Below, one piece after another: positions 44,945 through 53,749 of a stretch of 64,000 nucleotides of DNA; positions within the stretch are counted from its first letter, which is position 1; each line of letters begins with the position of its first letter. Source of the DNA: Haladaptatus caseinilyticus (GTDB lineage: Archaea; Halobacteriota; Halobacteria; Halobacteriales; Haladaptataceae); NCBI RefSeq assembly GCF_026248685.1, contig NZ_CP111036.1:2356001-2420000 (forward strand). Reading direction: 5' to 3'. The translations under genes and the position numbers were made by a program. Below the pieces are notes generated by a model. That model did not search any database. It was given only the letters and a program-made list of their open reading frames with translations, and was not told the DNA's origin.

Positions 44945-45304
44945 ATGACACACCATCGACACGACCAGCCGAGTCACGATCACCAACAGGAGTCCGGAAT
45001 GCAGCGGTACGGCGGGCCGCGCCGCAGTGACCGAGAGGGATTTCAAGGACGACGAGGCCACCATCGACAGCGAGGAAGCCGACGGCGGTACGGTCGTGGA
45101 CGAGACCAGGGAGTCACCAGCGGAGAGCATTACGAACAGGAATTCCAGCGACGTCAGCAGGAACAACGACACCAACAGGAATCACGGCCCCGACGATGGA
45201 ACCAGCAGCGTCGGTACGGTCAACAGCGGAAAGAACAACATCAGCAGGGCCGACGACGACGGCAGCAGGAACGGCGGTGGTATCGACACCAGCAGGGTTC
45301 GTAG
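44945..45304 (+). CDS. Arg/Gln/His-rich very basic small protein
   Basis: 119 residues, MTHHRHDQPSHDHQQES to RHQQGS. GGAGGT lies seven bases before the ATG, a good Shine-Dalgarno. The protein repeats short units: HQQE/HQQG four times, RRQQE twice, RYG three times; low complexity suggests disorder and nucleic-acid binding. Third-position GC is only about 55% by hand count, lower than neighbours, and another plus frame shows higher third-position GC, so coding is not certain. No family is recognised. So basic a protein is rare in a haloarchaeon. Confidence 0.5.
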   Translation: MTHHRHDQPSHDHQQESGMQRYGGPRRSDREGFQGRRGHHRQRGSRRRYGRGRDQGVTSGEHYEQEFQRRQQEQRHQQESRPRRWNQQRRYGQQRKEQHQQGRRRRQQERRWYRHQQGS

Positions 45305-45429
45305 GAAGGACGACAACCCCGACAGTAGCCGATTCGGTTGCGACCTTGCTTTTTCAGCCAGTGTGTTCATGTCAGCAACCGCTGTAGCGTGGATGACATG
45401 CACTTCGAAATTCCAGATGGAGGGCGACG

Positions 45430-46383
45430 ATGACGCAGATCGGCTATACCCTGTCGAGCGAAGAACACGGCCCGAACGAACTCATCGAACACGCTGTCCG
45501 CGCCGAGGAAGTGGGCTTCGGGTTCGCGTCCATCTCGGACCACTATCATCCATGGGTAAGCAAACAGGGACACAGTCCCTTCGTCTGGTCAACGTTGGGC
45601 GGTGTCGCACACGCCACGGAGAGCCTTCCGGTCGGTGTCGGTGTAACCTGTCCCATCATGCGAATCCATCCGGCAATCGTCGCACAGGCCGCAGCCACTG
45701 CCGCGACGATGTTCGACGGCGAGTTCTTCCTCGGCGTCGGCACGGGGGAGCGACTGAACGAACACGTGACCGGCGAACACTGGCCCGAGCACGCGATCCG
45801 ACTCGAAATGCTCGAAGAGGCCATCGAAATCATGCGAACATTGTGGCAGGGTGGGCAGCAGAGCTACTACGGCGACCACTTCACGGTCGAAAACGCACGC
45901 CTGTACACCCTGCCGGAAGAACCGCCGGACATCATCGTTTCGGCGTACGGCGAACGAACGGCGAAGGCCGCTGCAGAACTCGGCGACGGGTTTTGGAGCG
46001 TCGGCCCACAAGACGAGGTGGAAATATTCGACGAAGCGGGCGGAGACGGCCCGCGATACAGCCAGATGACGGTCTGTTACGCCGAGGACGAAGAGGAGGC
46101 CATCGATACGGCCTACGAGTGGTGGCCGAACAGCGCAATCGCGGGTGAACTCAACTCGCAGCTGCCGACGCCGACGCATTTCGAGCAGGCCTGCGAAATG
46201 GTCTCACGCGAGGACATCGCCGAGGGGAGCATCGTCACCGACCCCGACCCCGAGACACATATCGACAATATCCAACAGTTCGTGGAAGCGGGATACGACC
46301 ACGTTTACGTTCATCAAGTCGGCCCCGACCAGGAGTCGTTTTTCGACTTTTACGAGCGTGAAGTGTTGCCGGAATTCCAGTGA
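45430..46383 (+). CDS. F420-dependent LLM-class oxidoreductase
   Basis: 317 residues. The luciferase-like TIM-barrel pattern is clear: IGYTLSSEEHGPNELIEHAVRAEEVGFGFASISDHYHPW, GVGVTCPIMRIHPAIVAQAAATA and LGVGTGERLNEHV. It belongs to the branch of F420-dependent glucose-6-phosphate dehydrogenase-like and related enzymes; the substrate is not evident. GGAGGG precedes the ATG by five bases. It is probably monocistronic; a hairpin lies about 90 bases after its stop. Confidence 0.87.
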   Translation: MTQIGYTLSSEEHGPNELIEHAVRAEEVGFGFASISDHYHPWVSKQGHSPFVWSTLGGVAHATESLPVGVGVTCPIMRIHPAIVAQAAATAATMFDGEFFLGVGTGERLNEHVTGEHWPEHAIRLEMLEEAIEIMRTLWQGGQQSYYGDHFTVENARLYTLPEEPPDIIVSAYGERTAKAAAELGDGFWSVGPQDEVEIFDEAGGDGPRYSQMTVCYAEDEEEAIDTAYEWWPNSAIAGELNSQLPTPTHFEQACEMVSREDIAEGSIVTDPDPETHIDNIQQFVEAGYDHVYVHQVGPDQESFFDFYEREVLPEFQ

Positions 46384-46471
46384 CGTGAGATAATGATGGG
46401 GACAGTGACTATCGAAGAACGCCGCGCTTGCGCTACGAGTTCCGAAAAAACGGCCGGTCATCCTTGGACTA

Positions 46472-46499
46472 GGTGGGCGGACCAGGTGGGCCGCCCACC
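46472..46499. repeat. 9-bp inverted repeat in the 46384-46757 gap
   Basis: GGTGGGCGG and CCGCCCACC pair perfectly around a ten-base loop. The rest of the 374-base gap between the oxidoreductase and tpiA shows no supported gene; a TATA-like CCTATTTGG at 46728-46736 suits tpiA. Confidence 0.5.
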
Positions 46500-46757
46500 C
46501 TGCTGAGTTGGCTGGGGAACGGGCGAACGAATGAGTTGATCGGATGCGGCGCGGAGCGCCATCGAGGAACGAGTAAGTCGGCCGGGGAAATCGGAGGTAT
46601 CCTCGACCGTGAAGTGGGTTCGCCCTCTCGGAGGTGTGGCTTGCGTGTAGAACGTGCGGCACCTCCGGAAATCAAAGAACACGATCGGCAGATTCGTCTT
46701 CCAACCTCTTCTCGCGCTCTCGTAACCTATTTGGGCGCGCCGACAGTCGCTCCGGGT

Positions 46758-47402
46758 ATGTTCGTACTCGTCAACCTGAAAGCGTATCCCTGTGACCCGA
46801 TCGAAATCGCGGAAGCGGTTCGCGACGTGAGCGACGATAGCGGGGTGGACATCGCCGTCGCACCGCAGACGGCCCACCTGTCGCGAGTCGCGGAGACCGG
46901 CGTCGAGACATGGGGACAACACGTCAGTCCGGTCGAGCACGGAAGCCACACCGGGAGCACCCTCGCGGAGGCAGTCGCCGACGCAGGCGCGACCGGGACC
47001 ATGCTCAACCACTCCGAAAATCGCCTCAAGCTCGCGGCTATCGACGCCGGACTGGACGCCGCGGAGCGCGTCGGACTCGGGACGACCGTCTGCGCGAACA
47101 ACCCCGAACAGGTCGGTGCGGTCGCGGCTCTCGGTCCGGATGCCGTCGCGGTCGAACCGCCCGAGCTCATCGGAACCGGTACGCCGGTCAGCAAAGCCGA
47201 CCCGGATATCGTCACCGACGCGGTAGCGGCCGCCGAGGCGGTGGACGAGGACGTGAGCGTCTTCTGCGGCGCGGGAATCAGCACCGGCGAAGACCTCGTC
47301 GCGGCGAGGGAGTTGGGTGCGGAAGGCGTGTTGCTGGCCAGCGGCGTGGCGAAAGCCGACGACCCGACTGCGGCGCTCGAAGACCTCGTCGAACCGCTCT
47401 AA
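46758..47402 (+). CDS. tpiA: Triose-phosphate isomerase
   Basis: 214 residues from [13 protein letters not shown], the short archaeal form. Active-site residues are Asn6 and Lys8 (VNLKAY), His85 (LNHSENR) and Glu133 ([11 protein letters not shown]); the phosphate loop is in SVFCGAGIS and LLASGVAKA. It interconverts dihydroxyacetone phosphate and glyceraldehyde 3-phosphate. Longer upstream reading in this frame is not coding. It converges with the next gene, overlapping four bases. Confidence 0.95.
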   Translation: MFVLVNLKAYPCDPIEIAEAVRDVSDDSGVDIAVAPQTAHLSRVAETGVETWGQHVSPVEHGSHTGSTLAEAVADAGATGTMLNHSENRLKLAAIDAGLDAAERVGLGTTVCANNPEQVGAVAALGPDAVAVEPPELIGTGTPVSKADPDIVTDAVAAAEAVDEDVSVFCGAGISTGEDLVAARELGAEGVLLASGVAKADDPTAALEDLVEPL

Positions 47403-47674
47403 GCGGGAGCGATAACGAAATGGTCGTGGTCCTGCTCGACCAGTACCGACCGTTCACGCATTTTGACGATGTAACCGGTCACCGTCCGATCGAGTTCGTG
47501 CTCCGCTCGAACGCGGACGAGATGGCCGATAACCTGTGCAGATGGGGGTTTTTGGGCCGCTCCACAGTCGTAAATGGTGAGAAGTTCATCACCCTTGTCG
47601 GCCTCGTAGACGATGATATGGGCGTGTTGTGGAAGATGCCAGCGCCCCTCGCCGACCTGCGCCAGCTTGTTCAT
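47399..47674 (-). CDS. Small soluble protein of unknown function
   Basis: 91 residues: [38 protein letters not shown]..., with a beta-rich pattern and a basic middle. Single cysteine, three histidines near the N-terminus. It resembles small haloarchaeal conserved proteins near tpiA, but no family name is recalled. Support is its coherent composition and the exact fit to the tpiA end. Confidence 0.5.
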   Translation of the reverse strand: MNKLAQVGEGRWHLPQHAHIIVYEADKGDELLTIYDCGAAQKPPSAQVIGHLVRVRAEHELDRTVTGYIVKMRERSVLVEQDHDHFVIAPA

Positions 47675-47760
47675 ATCTTAAACTACGTCGTCGATGGTAA
47701 TCAGCGGTCCGAAACTACCGGGGATGCCCCGGGGATGAACCAAATCGTGATTCGAACCGC

Positions 47761-49113
47761 TCAGAAGTCGGAAAGCGACACTTGACCGGATCGGGACGTT
47801 CGTGTTTCCTCCGTTTCACTTCTCCGATCCGCTTCTCGGTTATCCTCGTCCTGCTTTTCGCCATTCAGCTTCGTCCCCTCCTCGGGGTCAGTGTCTTCCG
47901 GTTCCGATACCGTACTCTTCGGGGCATCGAACCCGTCCAGACTCGTCTGGTCGATTTCGGTGAACTGGAGGTTCGAGACACGAACCCCGACTTTTCGAAC
48001 GCGTTCGTCTGCGAACTCCGACAGTAAGTCGAGTGCGATTTCCGAAACTAGTTCGCGGTCGTCAACTGGCCCGGGGAGTGACCGCTCGCGAGTATGAACG
48101 TCGAACGGGGGTGTCACGACTTTCACACCGATAGTGCGGTACATGGCGTTTCGGTCGCGCGCCCGTTCCGCAACCGCGGTTGCCAACGTTTTCACGCGCG
48201 ACCGCTTTTCGGTCGAAGCGCTCGTCGCGCCGGTAAACGCGGATTCACGGGAGAGGCTCTTGGGGCGACCCGTCGGCGTGACTTCCCGGTCGTCGTCACC
48301 CCGTGCTCTGTGGTAGAGTTCGCGCCCGCGTTCGCCGAATCGGTCCGCGAGCGCGCGCGGATCTGCCTCTGCCAAGTCACCCGCCGTCTCGATATCCATC
48401 TCGTGGAGGTCTCGCGCGGTGACCGGGCCGACCCCATGAATTTCGGAAACGTCTAACGGCGCGAGGAAGTCCCGGACGGTCCCCGGTTCGACCACGACCA
48501 GTCCGTTCGGTTTATCGTAATCGCTGGCGATCTTTGCTGTGCTCATATTCGGGGCGACACCGACACTCGCGGGGACACCCACCTCACGTTCGATTCGATT
48601 TTTGACGTGCCTGGCGAACCCTTCGGCGACTTTCCACGCCGTTCGGTCGGTTACGTCGAGGTAGGCTTCGTCGATGCTCACCTCGCGTACGGTGTCCGCA
48701 CAGTCGTGGAGGATTGCCCGCACGTCCTCGCTGACGGATTTATAGAACTCGATATCCACGGGGCGGTAGTAACCTACGGCCGCAGGCCTGTCTTCCGCAT
48801 CGGGGTCGGACGTTCCCGTATCGCTCTCGGAATGGTTCTCGGCCGCCTTCCGCGGCAGTCGCTCGAGCGCCTTCCCGATGGCTTGTGCACTCTCGACGCC
48901 GTGTTCACGGGCTTCGTAGCTTGCGGTGGCGACGGCGCCGTGCGATTCACCGTCCTCGTATCCCATTCCGACGACGACCGGTACTCCTTCGAGTTGCGGT
49001 TCGCGGAGACGTTCACAGGCCGCATAAAAACAATCCATATCTACGTGGAAAACGATACGCTCCTCGGACTCGCCCTCGACACCGGGTAAGCGTGAACCGC
49101 CGCGGTTCGGCAT
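47761..49113 (-). CDS. dbh: DNA polymerase IV (Y-family translesion polymerase)
   Basis: 450 residues. Catalytic carboxylates lie in IVFHVDMDCFYAACE and EVSIDEAYLDVTD; ASVGVAPNMSTAKIASDYDKPNGL is the finger/palm region; the little-finger domain covers about 280-390. An acidic insert of about 30 residues (PRKAAENHSESDTGTSDPDAEDRP) and an acidic tail are halophilic additions. The last residues QVSLSDF form a PCNA-interacting (PIP) box. It bypasses DNA lesions. Confidence 0.95.
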   Translation of the reverse strand: MPNRGGSRLPGVEGESEERIVFHVDMDCFYAACERLREPQLEGVPVVVGMGYEDGESHGAVATASYEAREHGVESAQAIGKALERLPRKAAENHSESDTGTSDPDAEDRPAAVGYYRPVDIEFYKSVSEDVRAILHDCADTVREVSIDEAYLDVTDRTAWKVAEGFARHVKNRIEREVGVPASVGVAPNMSTAKIASDYDKPNGLVVVEPGTVRDFLAPLDVSEIHGVGPVTARDLHEMDIETAGDLAEADPRALADRFGERGRELYHRARGDDDREVTPTGRPKSLSRESAFTGATSASTEKRSRVKTLATAVAERARDRNAMYRTIGVKVVTPPFDVHTRERSLPGPVDDRELVSEIALDLLSEFADERVRKVGVRVSNLQFTEIDQTSLDGFDAPKSTVSEPEDTDPEEGTKLNGEKQDEDNREADRRSETEETRTSRSGQVSLSDF

Positions 49114-49294
49114 CGCTGAGCAGTTGGTGCGCCAGTGGAATTAAACTGTGCAAACCGAGGCGAAAGTGAAATAATACGGCAACAGTCACCACGGTTGAAT
49201 GGAAAAAAGCCAAAAGCACTAAATACCGGCATATGGGCCTCTACTGTGGGTTTTCGGCACGTTTATTGGCAGACGTGTGGTAGGAGTGGGCGAG

Positions 49295-49627
49295 ATGGAT
49301 GATTCCGCCGAGCACGAGTCGAGCATCGATGACCGACCAAGTATTCGGGTAATTAACGCCATCGCAGAGCACGAAGGGACGACCCCTACGGAAATCAGGC
49401 CGGTTCTATACGACATCATCGAACCTGACGCGCTCGACTCACTGTTTGCGGAGACACAACACGGCGAGTCCCGGGCGGACGGCCACGTTACGTTCCAGTA
49501 TGGTTCAAGCGAGGTGACGGTCTACAGTGATGGTCGAGTCGAGATTGTCCAAAGTTATCCCGGGCAATCCGACGAATCGTCTAATTCAGCGATCACGACG
49601 TTTAACTCCTCGTCGGGCGATAACTGA
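49295..49627 (+). CDS. HalOD1-type output domain protein, copy 1
   Basis: 110 residues from MDDSAEHESSIDD (an in-frame GTG lies six codons upstream). The HalOD1 pattern is IRVINAIAEHEGTTPTEIRPVLYDIIEPDALDSLF then HVTFQYGSSEVTVYSDGRVEI. These small haloarchaeal domains occur alone or at the end of signalling proteins; the ligand is unknown. A related gene follows 235 bases later, with a (GT)9 tract between. Confidence 0.75.
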   Translation: MDDSAEHESSIDDRPSIRVINAIAEHEGTTPTEIRPVLYDIIEPDALDSLFAETQHGESRADGHVTFQYGSSEVTVYSDGRVEIVQSYPGQSDESSNSAITTFNSSSGDN

Positions 49628-49645
49628 ACGACATCGTATTTCGAA

Positions 49646-49663
49646 GTGTGTGTGTGTGTGTGT
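49646..49663. repeat. (GT)9 dinucleotide repeat between the two HalOD1 genes
   Basis: Eighteen bases of pure GT, 18 bases after the stop of the first HalOD1 gene. Not inside a supported gene. It is the longest simple repeat seen in the window. Confidence 0.95.
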
Positions 49664-49862
49664 CTGCCGGAGGTGGTAGAGTGCCTCGCGAGAAGGCGTA
49701 TCCATAGCAACATGCTGCGTACCGTATACTCTAGATGTACAACGCTCTGAAATTGGAAATAGGAACCAACATTGGCGAATTGTAGTGTAAATTTCCAGTA
49801 ATACCAGGAAATCGCCGATAGATATATACTCATCCCGCCTCTGGAGACGTAGTAGCGAAACC

Positions 49863-50201
49863 GTGGCAGAACCGCCCAGTGATAATCGTATGGGAATAGA
49901 AATAGAGAACGTCAGTGACGACAATCCTGCCGAGACGACTTCGACGTATGTCTTCGATATCGAATCGGAAATGGCAAACGGACACACGTGTGCGGGAATC
50001 GTACGCATCCTCGCAAAAATAATGGACGAGAACCCGAACGAGATGCGACCGCTCCACGCGGTAGTGAATTGCGACGCCATCGACGCACTCTTTCGCACCC
50101 GACGGTACGGCGAGGCGCGTGACAACGTCTCGATCACCTTCCATTACGACGTGTACGAAGTAACGGTCGACGCAAGCGGCAAAGTGGCCGTAACCGAGTA
50201 A
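49863..50201 (+). CDS. HalOD1-type output domain protein, copy 2
   Basis: 112 residues if started at GTG 49863, which lies about 33-40 bases after a TATA-like GATATATAC (49821-49829); ATG 49890 is the alternative. The pattern GIVRILAKIMDENPNEMRPLHAVVNCDAIDALF then VSITFHYDVYEVTVDASGKVAV matches HalOD1. It is divergent from copy 1, so an old duplication or separate recruitment. Confidence 0.7.
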   Translation: MAEPPSDNRMGIEIENVSDDNPAETTSTYVFDIESEMANGHTCAGIVRILAKIMDENPNEMRPLHAVVNCDAIDALFRTRRYGEARDNVSITFHYDVYEVTVDASGKVAVTE

Positions 50202-50619
50202 CACCCCGTTTTTCCGTTGAACCATCAGCGACGCGTTTCTATAGGACACTGCACACGGTACCGAAACGTTGTTTTATCCATATGTTACGTTATTGAATGG
50301 GAATTTCCACCGTTTCTGGGAAAAAGGATTCACCGACCACGACGGACAGCAGCGATTTGTTCAGACGTTCCGCCCACCGGATCACTAGAGTTTCCTCGGT
50401 GCAACGACGCTTTCGAGGTGTCTCGGTGGGAACGATGGGGGATTCAGGGATGGGAAACCTAGCAACACGAATCGCGGTGCAGATGGAAAGACGAGGACCG
50501 TTCGCCTCGGAGCAAAGCAAAACGGTTGGGTCGGTCGCAAGCCGAATCCGATTGCAGGCACCACGAACCCGAAACGGTCCCTGAACTTCGGTGTAAAATA
50601 CGAACCCGTGCGGAGGAAT
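50202..50619. other. Gap without a well-supported gene
   Basis: A 95-codon frame (50297-50584, plus) has a TATA-like GTTTTATCC about 24 bases upstream, but its product is basic and of mixed composition and was not accepted. A TATA-like GTAAAATAC and GGAGG near 50592-50616 serve the next small gene. Confidence 0.5.
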
Positions 50620-50835
50620 ATGGACGGAAAAGAACACGAACTCCCCATCGTCGATCCGGACGGTGAAAAGGCCGTCAAAAACGACGATGCGGAAGAAAAA
50701 GCGAAGAAAGTGACGCTGACGTTTACCATCTCCAAAGCGATGACCGAATACTACTATGAGTACCATTTCCAGTCGATACGTGGGTCGGTAACGACTGGCG
50801 AGAGCCAGGAAAAAGATTGTAGAGTGGACATATGA
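50620..50835 (+). CDS. Small acidic protein of unknown function
   Basis: 71 residues from MDGKEHELPIVDPDGEK. GGAGG sits four bases upstream and a TATA-like GTGTAAAATA about 25 bases upstream. Charged N-terminal half (AVKNDDAEEKAKK), then VTLTFTISKAMTEYYYEYHFQSI, beta-like. No family is recognised; codon use agrees with neighbours. Confidence 0.5.
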   Translation: MDGKEHELPIVDPDGEKAVKNDDAEEKAKKVTLTFTISKAMTEYYYEYHFQSIRGSVTTGESQEKDCRVDI

Positions 50836-51005
50836 CCTCCCAAACCAAACACGTCATGCGGAAATAAACGGCGAGTTCTTCGGATTTTTAACCTTCGAAC
50901 TGATAGACAACGGTTGATGAGCTATCCGTATCGGAGGACGACGCGAACGGCCGACTCCCTCCCTCCCCGTTCCACTGTCCGTGCGATTCCGGCGGTGAAC
51001 CATCC

Positions 51006-51578
51006 ATGATGCCGTGGGGCCACGCCGCGTTCGGATACGTCGTGTACTCGCTCGGTCATCGTCTTTGGACGCGTGCACCTCCCTCCGGACTGGCGGTTCT
51101 TGCCCTCCTCTTTGGAACCCAGTTGCCGGATTTGGTGGACAAACCCCTTTCGTGGGGCCTCCATCTGTTTCCGCAGGGTTACTCGATTGGTCATTCGGTG
51201 TTCGTCGCGGTGCCCGTCGGGATGATTGTACTCACCATCGCGATGCTGAAAGACCGGTCCACGGTCGGCGTTGCTTTCGCCGTCGGCTACTGGTCGCACC
51301 TGGCTGGTGACGTCCTCATCAGAATTCTCGGGCGAGACGAATCTCCGTTCGCCCCCATTTTATGGCCAGTCGTGACGCTTCCGCCGTATGGTCACGAGGT
51401 ATCCCTCTTCGAACGCGCGTTCAGCATCATCGGCGCGTTCCTGTACTCGCTCTCGACGGAAAAGCAGTTGATGGTACTCGGAATCTACCTCGCGCCGTAC
51501 CTCCTCGTGTTCGTTCTCTGGCTGTTGGACGGCGCACCGATCGTTTCGGAACTCCGGCAGGCAGTTGCAGGGCGATAA
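51006..51578 (+). CDS. YdjM/DUF457-type membrane-bound putative metal-dependent hydrolase
   Basis: 190 residues (second ATG at 51009). About five hydrophobic segments. Conserved residues of the family are seen: MPWGHAAFGYVV, FGTQLPDLVDKP, GHSVFVAVP and YWSHLAGDVL, i.e. His and Asp at helix ends that may bind metal. The real activity of this family is unsettled. Isolated gene. Confidence 0.8.
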   Translation: MMPWGHAAFGYVVYSLGHRLWTRAPPSGLAVLALLFGTQLPDLVDKPLSWGLHLFPQGYSIGHSVFVAVPVGMIVLTIAMLKDRSTVGVAFAVGYWSHLAGDVLIRILGRDESPFAPILWPVVTLPPYGHEVSLFERAFSIIGAFLYSLSTEKQLMVLGIYLAPYLLVFVLWLLDGAPIVSELRQAVAGR

Positions 51579-51612
51579 CGAGGGGGTGAAACGGTTCTTT
51601 GAGGCCCCCGAA

Positions 51613-52938
51613 CTACTGCGACTGCGTCAACTCGAACGTGTAGAGTCCGGTGAACGTATCGGTCACGACGACGACGTCGTGTGCGGGGTTGTACGCCGCT
51701 CTCCACGCCATCGGTGGCTCGCCGAGTCGCGAAACTTCGTCGTTCAGCGTGAGGGATTTCATCCGGTCATCGGTCGAATACTGGTCGATCGGATGCGGAT
51801 TCGTGGGATCGGTGATATTGTACACGACGACGCCATCGTGCCAATCGGCGGCGACGATGAACGTCTGTTTCCCCTGTGGAACGATGGCGAAGTGGTGTCC
51901 CGTCCAGTCGAACCGGTCGGCATAATCCTCGCTCATCCGTTTTGCGTTGGGAGAAACGGTAAAACCAACCGGAATCGGATCCGATGGCGACCCATCCTTC
52001 CAACCGATGTCGAAGACGTGCTTTCCACCAGGAACCCCCGTTGGTCGCTCATCTCCGAGGACGAGCAAATCGCGGCGGGGGTCGAAGTGGCCGTGATGTG
52101 CCCTTCCGAACGCTTCCTCGCCGACTTGCGCGTTGTCGTACGGTTTCTGCTGTTCGTAGTCGAAGCGGCCGATCTCCTTCGGCGACCGTGGTTCACTCAC
52201 ATCATACATGATACATCCGATGAACTTCCCCGACTGAAACGCACTACAGAGCAACTCACGTTCCGGGTCTACCGTGATGTCGTGACACGCACCTTGTGGA
52301 CCGTGTTGACCGAGTTTACGTGGGGACGACGGGTTAGAAACATCGTAGACATCGAACCCATTCGTCTTCAGGCCGTAGTTCACCGTATAGAGGACCGGTT
52401 TCGTCGGGTGTGGCGTTACGTTGTGTGACTTCCCCTCCGAGACGGAACCGACGACTTGGGGAGATTTTGCCGTTCCGTTGGAATAGCCATAATCGACGAT
52501 TTCGAAGTTTCCCTCCCAAGTACGTTCTATCGCCCGATAGTATAGCCCGTTACGGTGGTCGAACTTGACGTCCAGATTCGGCGCGTCGTTCGAATTACCC
52601 ATATAATGAGCTTGCTTCGGGGACGCAGGGTCGGAGAGGTCAACGAGATACGTACCGTGTATCCCCCACTTCGTTCCAACGACGGCATAGGTGCCATCCG
52701 TTCGAACGTCCACTTCGGAGTATCCACCGCTAGGGCTGGACTGCCCGGAGGGGAGCATGTGACCCGTCTTCTTCAGTGACAGTTTACTGGGGTCGACTGC
52801 TTTGTTTTGGGTCGTCGTTCCCCCCTCCTCCCCCGTATTCTTCGAACTGGAACAGCCGGCGAGAATCGTTCCGACAAGGACGCTGCTGGAACTCGCGAGG
52901 AGTTGGCGACGCGTCCGTGAACCGTACTTCTGAGTCAT
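51613..52938 (-). CDS. Beta-propeller (LVIVD-like repeat) twin-arginine lipoprotein
   Basis: 441 residues from MTQKYGSRTRRQLLASSSSVL; twin-arginine RRQLLAS and lipobox ILAGCSS (lipid Cys near residue 29) mark an exported lipoprotein. The body has repeated units such as YLVDLSDPASPKQ, DVYDVSNPSSPRK, IMYDVSEPRSPKE and VVYNITDPTNPHP, typical of LVIVD/methanethiol-oxidase-like propellers, with several histidines (GRAHHGHFDP, TGHHF). A 51-base tandem duplication has copied the start codon region, so an alternative in-frame start at 52989 would add a second MTQKYGSRTRRQLERPP. Substrate or ligand unknown. Confidence 0.82.
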   Translation of the reverse strand: MTQKYGSRTRRQLLASSSSVLVGTILAGCSSSKNTGEEGGTTTQNKAVDPSKLSLKKTGHMLPSGQSSPSGGYSEVDVRTDGTYAVVGTKWGIHGTYLVDLSDPASPKQAHYMGNSNDAPNLDVKFDHRNGLYYRAIERTWEGNFEIVDYGYSNGTAKSPQVVGSVSEGKSHNVTPHPTKPVLYTVNYGLKTNGFDVYDVSNPSSPRKLGQHGPQGACHDITVDPERELLCSAFQSGKFIGCIMYDVSEPRSPKEIGRFDYEQQKPYDNAQVGEEAFGRAHHGHFDPRRDLLVLGDERPTGVPGGKHVFDIGWKDGSPSDPIPVGFTVSPNAKRMSEDYADRFDWTGHHFAIVPQGKQTFIVAADWHDGVVVYNITDPTNPHPIDQYSTDDRMKSLTLNDEVSRLGEPPMAWRAAYNPAHDVVVVTDTFTGLYTFELTQSQ

Positions 52939-53009
52939 TGGTGGTCGCTCGAGTTGGCGACGCGTCCGTGAACCGTACTTCTGAGTCATTGGTGGTCGCT
53001 CGAGTTGGC
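52900..53009. repeat. 51-bp tandem duplication covering the start codon
   Basis: Copy 1 is 52900-52950, copy 2 is 52951-53001, and eight bases of a third unit follow. The period is exactly 17 codons, so it stays in frame and gives two ATG codons with the same flanks. Confidence 0.95.
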
Positions 53010-53189
53010 TAAATGAACGATGAATCGACCCTTTGTTATGACCCGGCTGAACGGAACAATGCAAGTACAGATGCTTCCTACGTCGAACTCTCGAACTGAA
53101 ACTGTGTGCAACCGATGGGATGGAGCTGACCAAAGATCGGAGTCTGTAAGATGTAAAATACCACACTGACTACGACAGTCCGTCGGTTT

Positions 53190-53423
53190 TCAGGCGGTGC
53201 GGACCTCGACCGCGTAGTACAACCCTCCGACCAGTACGATTCCAAAGATGTTGCCAACGACGCCGCCGAGAATCATGCCTACCGTCCACGGATAGACGTA
53301 ATCGCTCCCGCGATTTTTTGCGTCCCGATAAACGTGATAAGCGGATGCGACGACGAGGACGAGTAAAAAAGCGATGACGGCTAATTCCATTCCTCCGGGA
53401 ACGGGTCCAAACAAGGGGATCAT
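53190..53423 (-). CDS. Small two-helix membrane protein
   Basis: 77 residues (Met 12 at 53390 is an alternative start). Two hydrophobic segments (about 13-30 and 46-70) flank HVYRDAKNRGSDYVYPWTV, a pattern common in small haloarchaeal phospholipase-D-like nuclease N-terminal or DUF-type membrane proteins. No function can be stated. Confidence 0.6.
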   Translation of the reverse strand: MIPLFGPVPGGMELAVIAFLLVLVVASAYHVYRDAKNRGSDYVYPWTVGMILGGVVGNIFGIVLVGGLYYAVEVRTA

Positions 53424-53531
53424 ATCATCATTTCGTCACATTTCGGTTTATTCGTTACTATTTAGAAGATAATGAAGATAATATGCGTGCGATGAGCACA
53501 CGCCACGATGTTCGAATGATTGCAGTAAAAA

Positions 53532-53706
53532 TGGGGTCGGAGGGATTTGAACCCCCGATCGACTGATATCTCCGGTGCGCCTCGGAACTCCAGAGGGTCG
53601 TCAACGCGAGCGATGATCAGTCACTCGCTCGGTATATCAGCTGGAGTTTCGTCCCGGGCGCGTAGCCTCTGGAGTCAGTCGCCATCCCTGGCTTGGCCAC
53701 GACCCC
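53532..53706 (-). tRNA. tRNA-Trp (anticodon CCA) with about 101-base intron
   Basis: Acceptor GGGGTCG/CGACCCC, discriminator A; T arm GGGGTTCAAATCCC. The 5' exon (about 53706-53669) ends in the anticodon loop CTCCAG; the 3' exon (about 53567-53532) begins ATCAGTCGATC, restoring the stem ACTGA/TCAGT. Exons total 74 bases. The intron after the anticodon is a haloarchaeal hallmark; exact splice sites were not resolved. Confidence 0.93.
53568..53668 (-). ncRNA. Box C/D guide RNA within the tRNA-Trp intron
   Basis: In related haloarchaea the tRNA-Trp intron acts as a C/D RNA guiding 2'-O-methylation of the tRNA itself. Here the intron carries CTCTGGAGT (53587-53595, minus), complementary to ACTCCAGAG around the anticodon, next to TGACGA- and CTGA-like boxes. 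Exact boxes were assigned by eye. Confidence 0.6.
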
Positions 53707-53749
53707 GCGGGCTTTGATAGGTCGAAATCACCTAAAGGGGTTTCGATTT

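Noticed and set aside
44939-45403. Two Leu/Ser-rich minus-strand frames opposite the Arg/Gln-rich ORF
   Set aside because: Interrupted by a stop, repetitive composition mirrors the plus-strand repeat, and no start signal was seen.
45027-45430. Acidic Asp/Asn/Ser-rich plus frame with high third-position GC overlapping the Arg/Gln-rich ORF
   Set aside because: No ATG, uses the rare codon AGG many times and runs on into the next gene in the wrong frame. Kept as a doubt against the accepted frame.
50297-50584. 95-codon frame with a TATA-like box upstream
   Set aside because: Basic, mixed composition and no family; could be real but is not supported enough.
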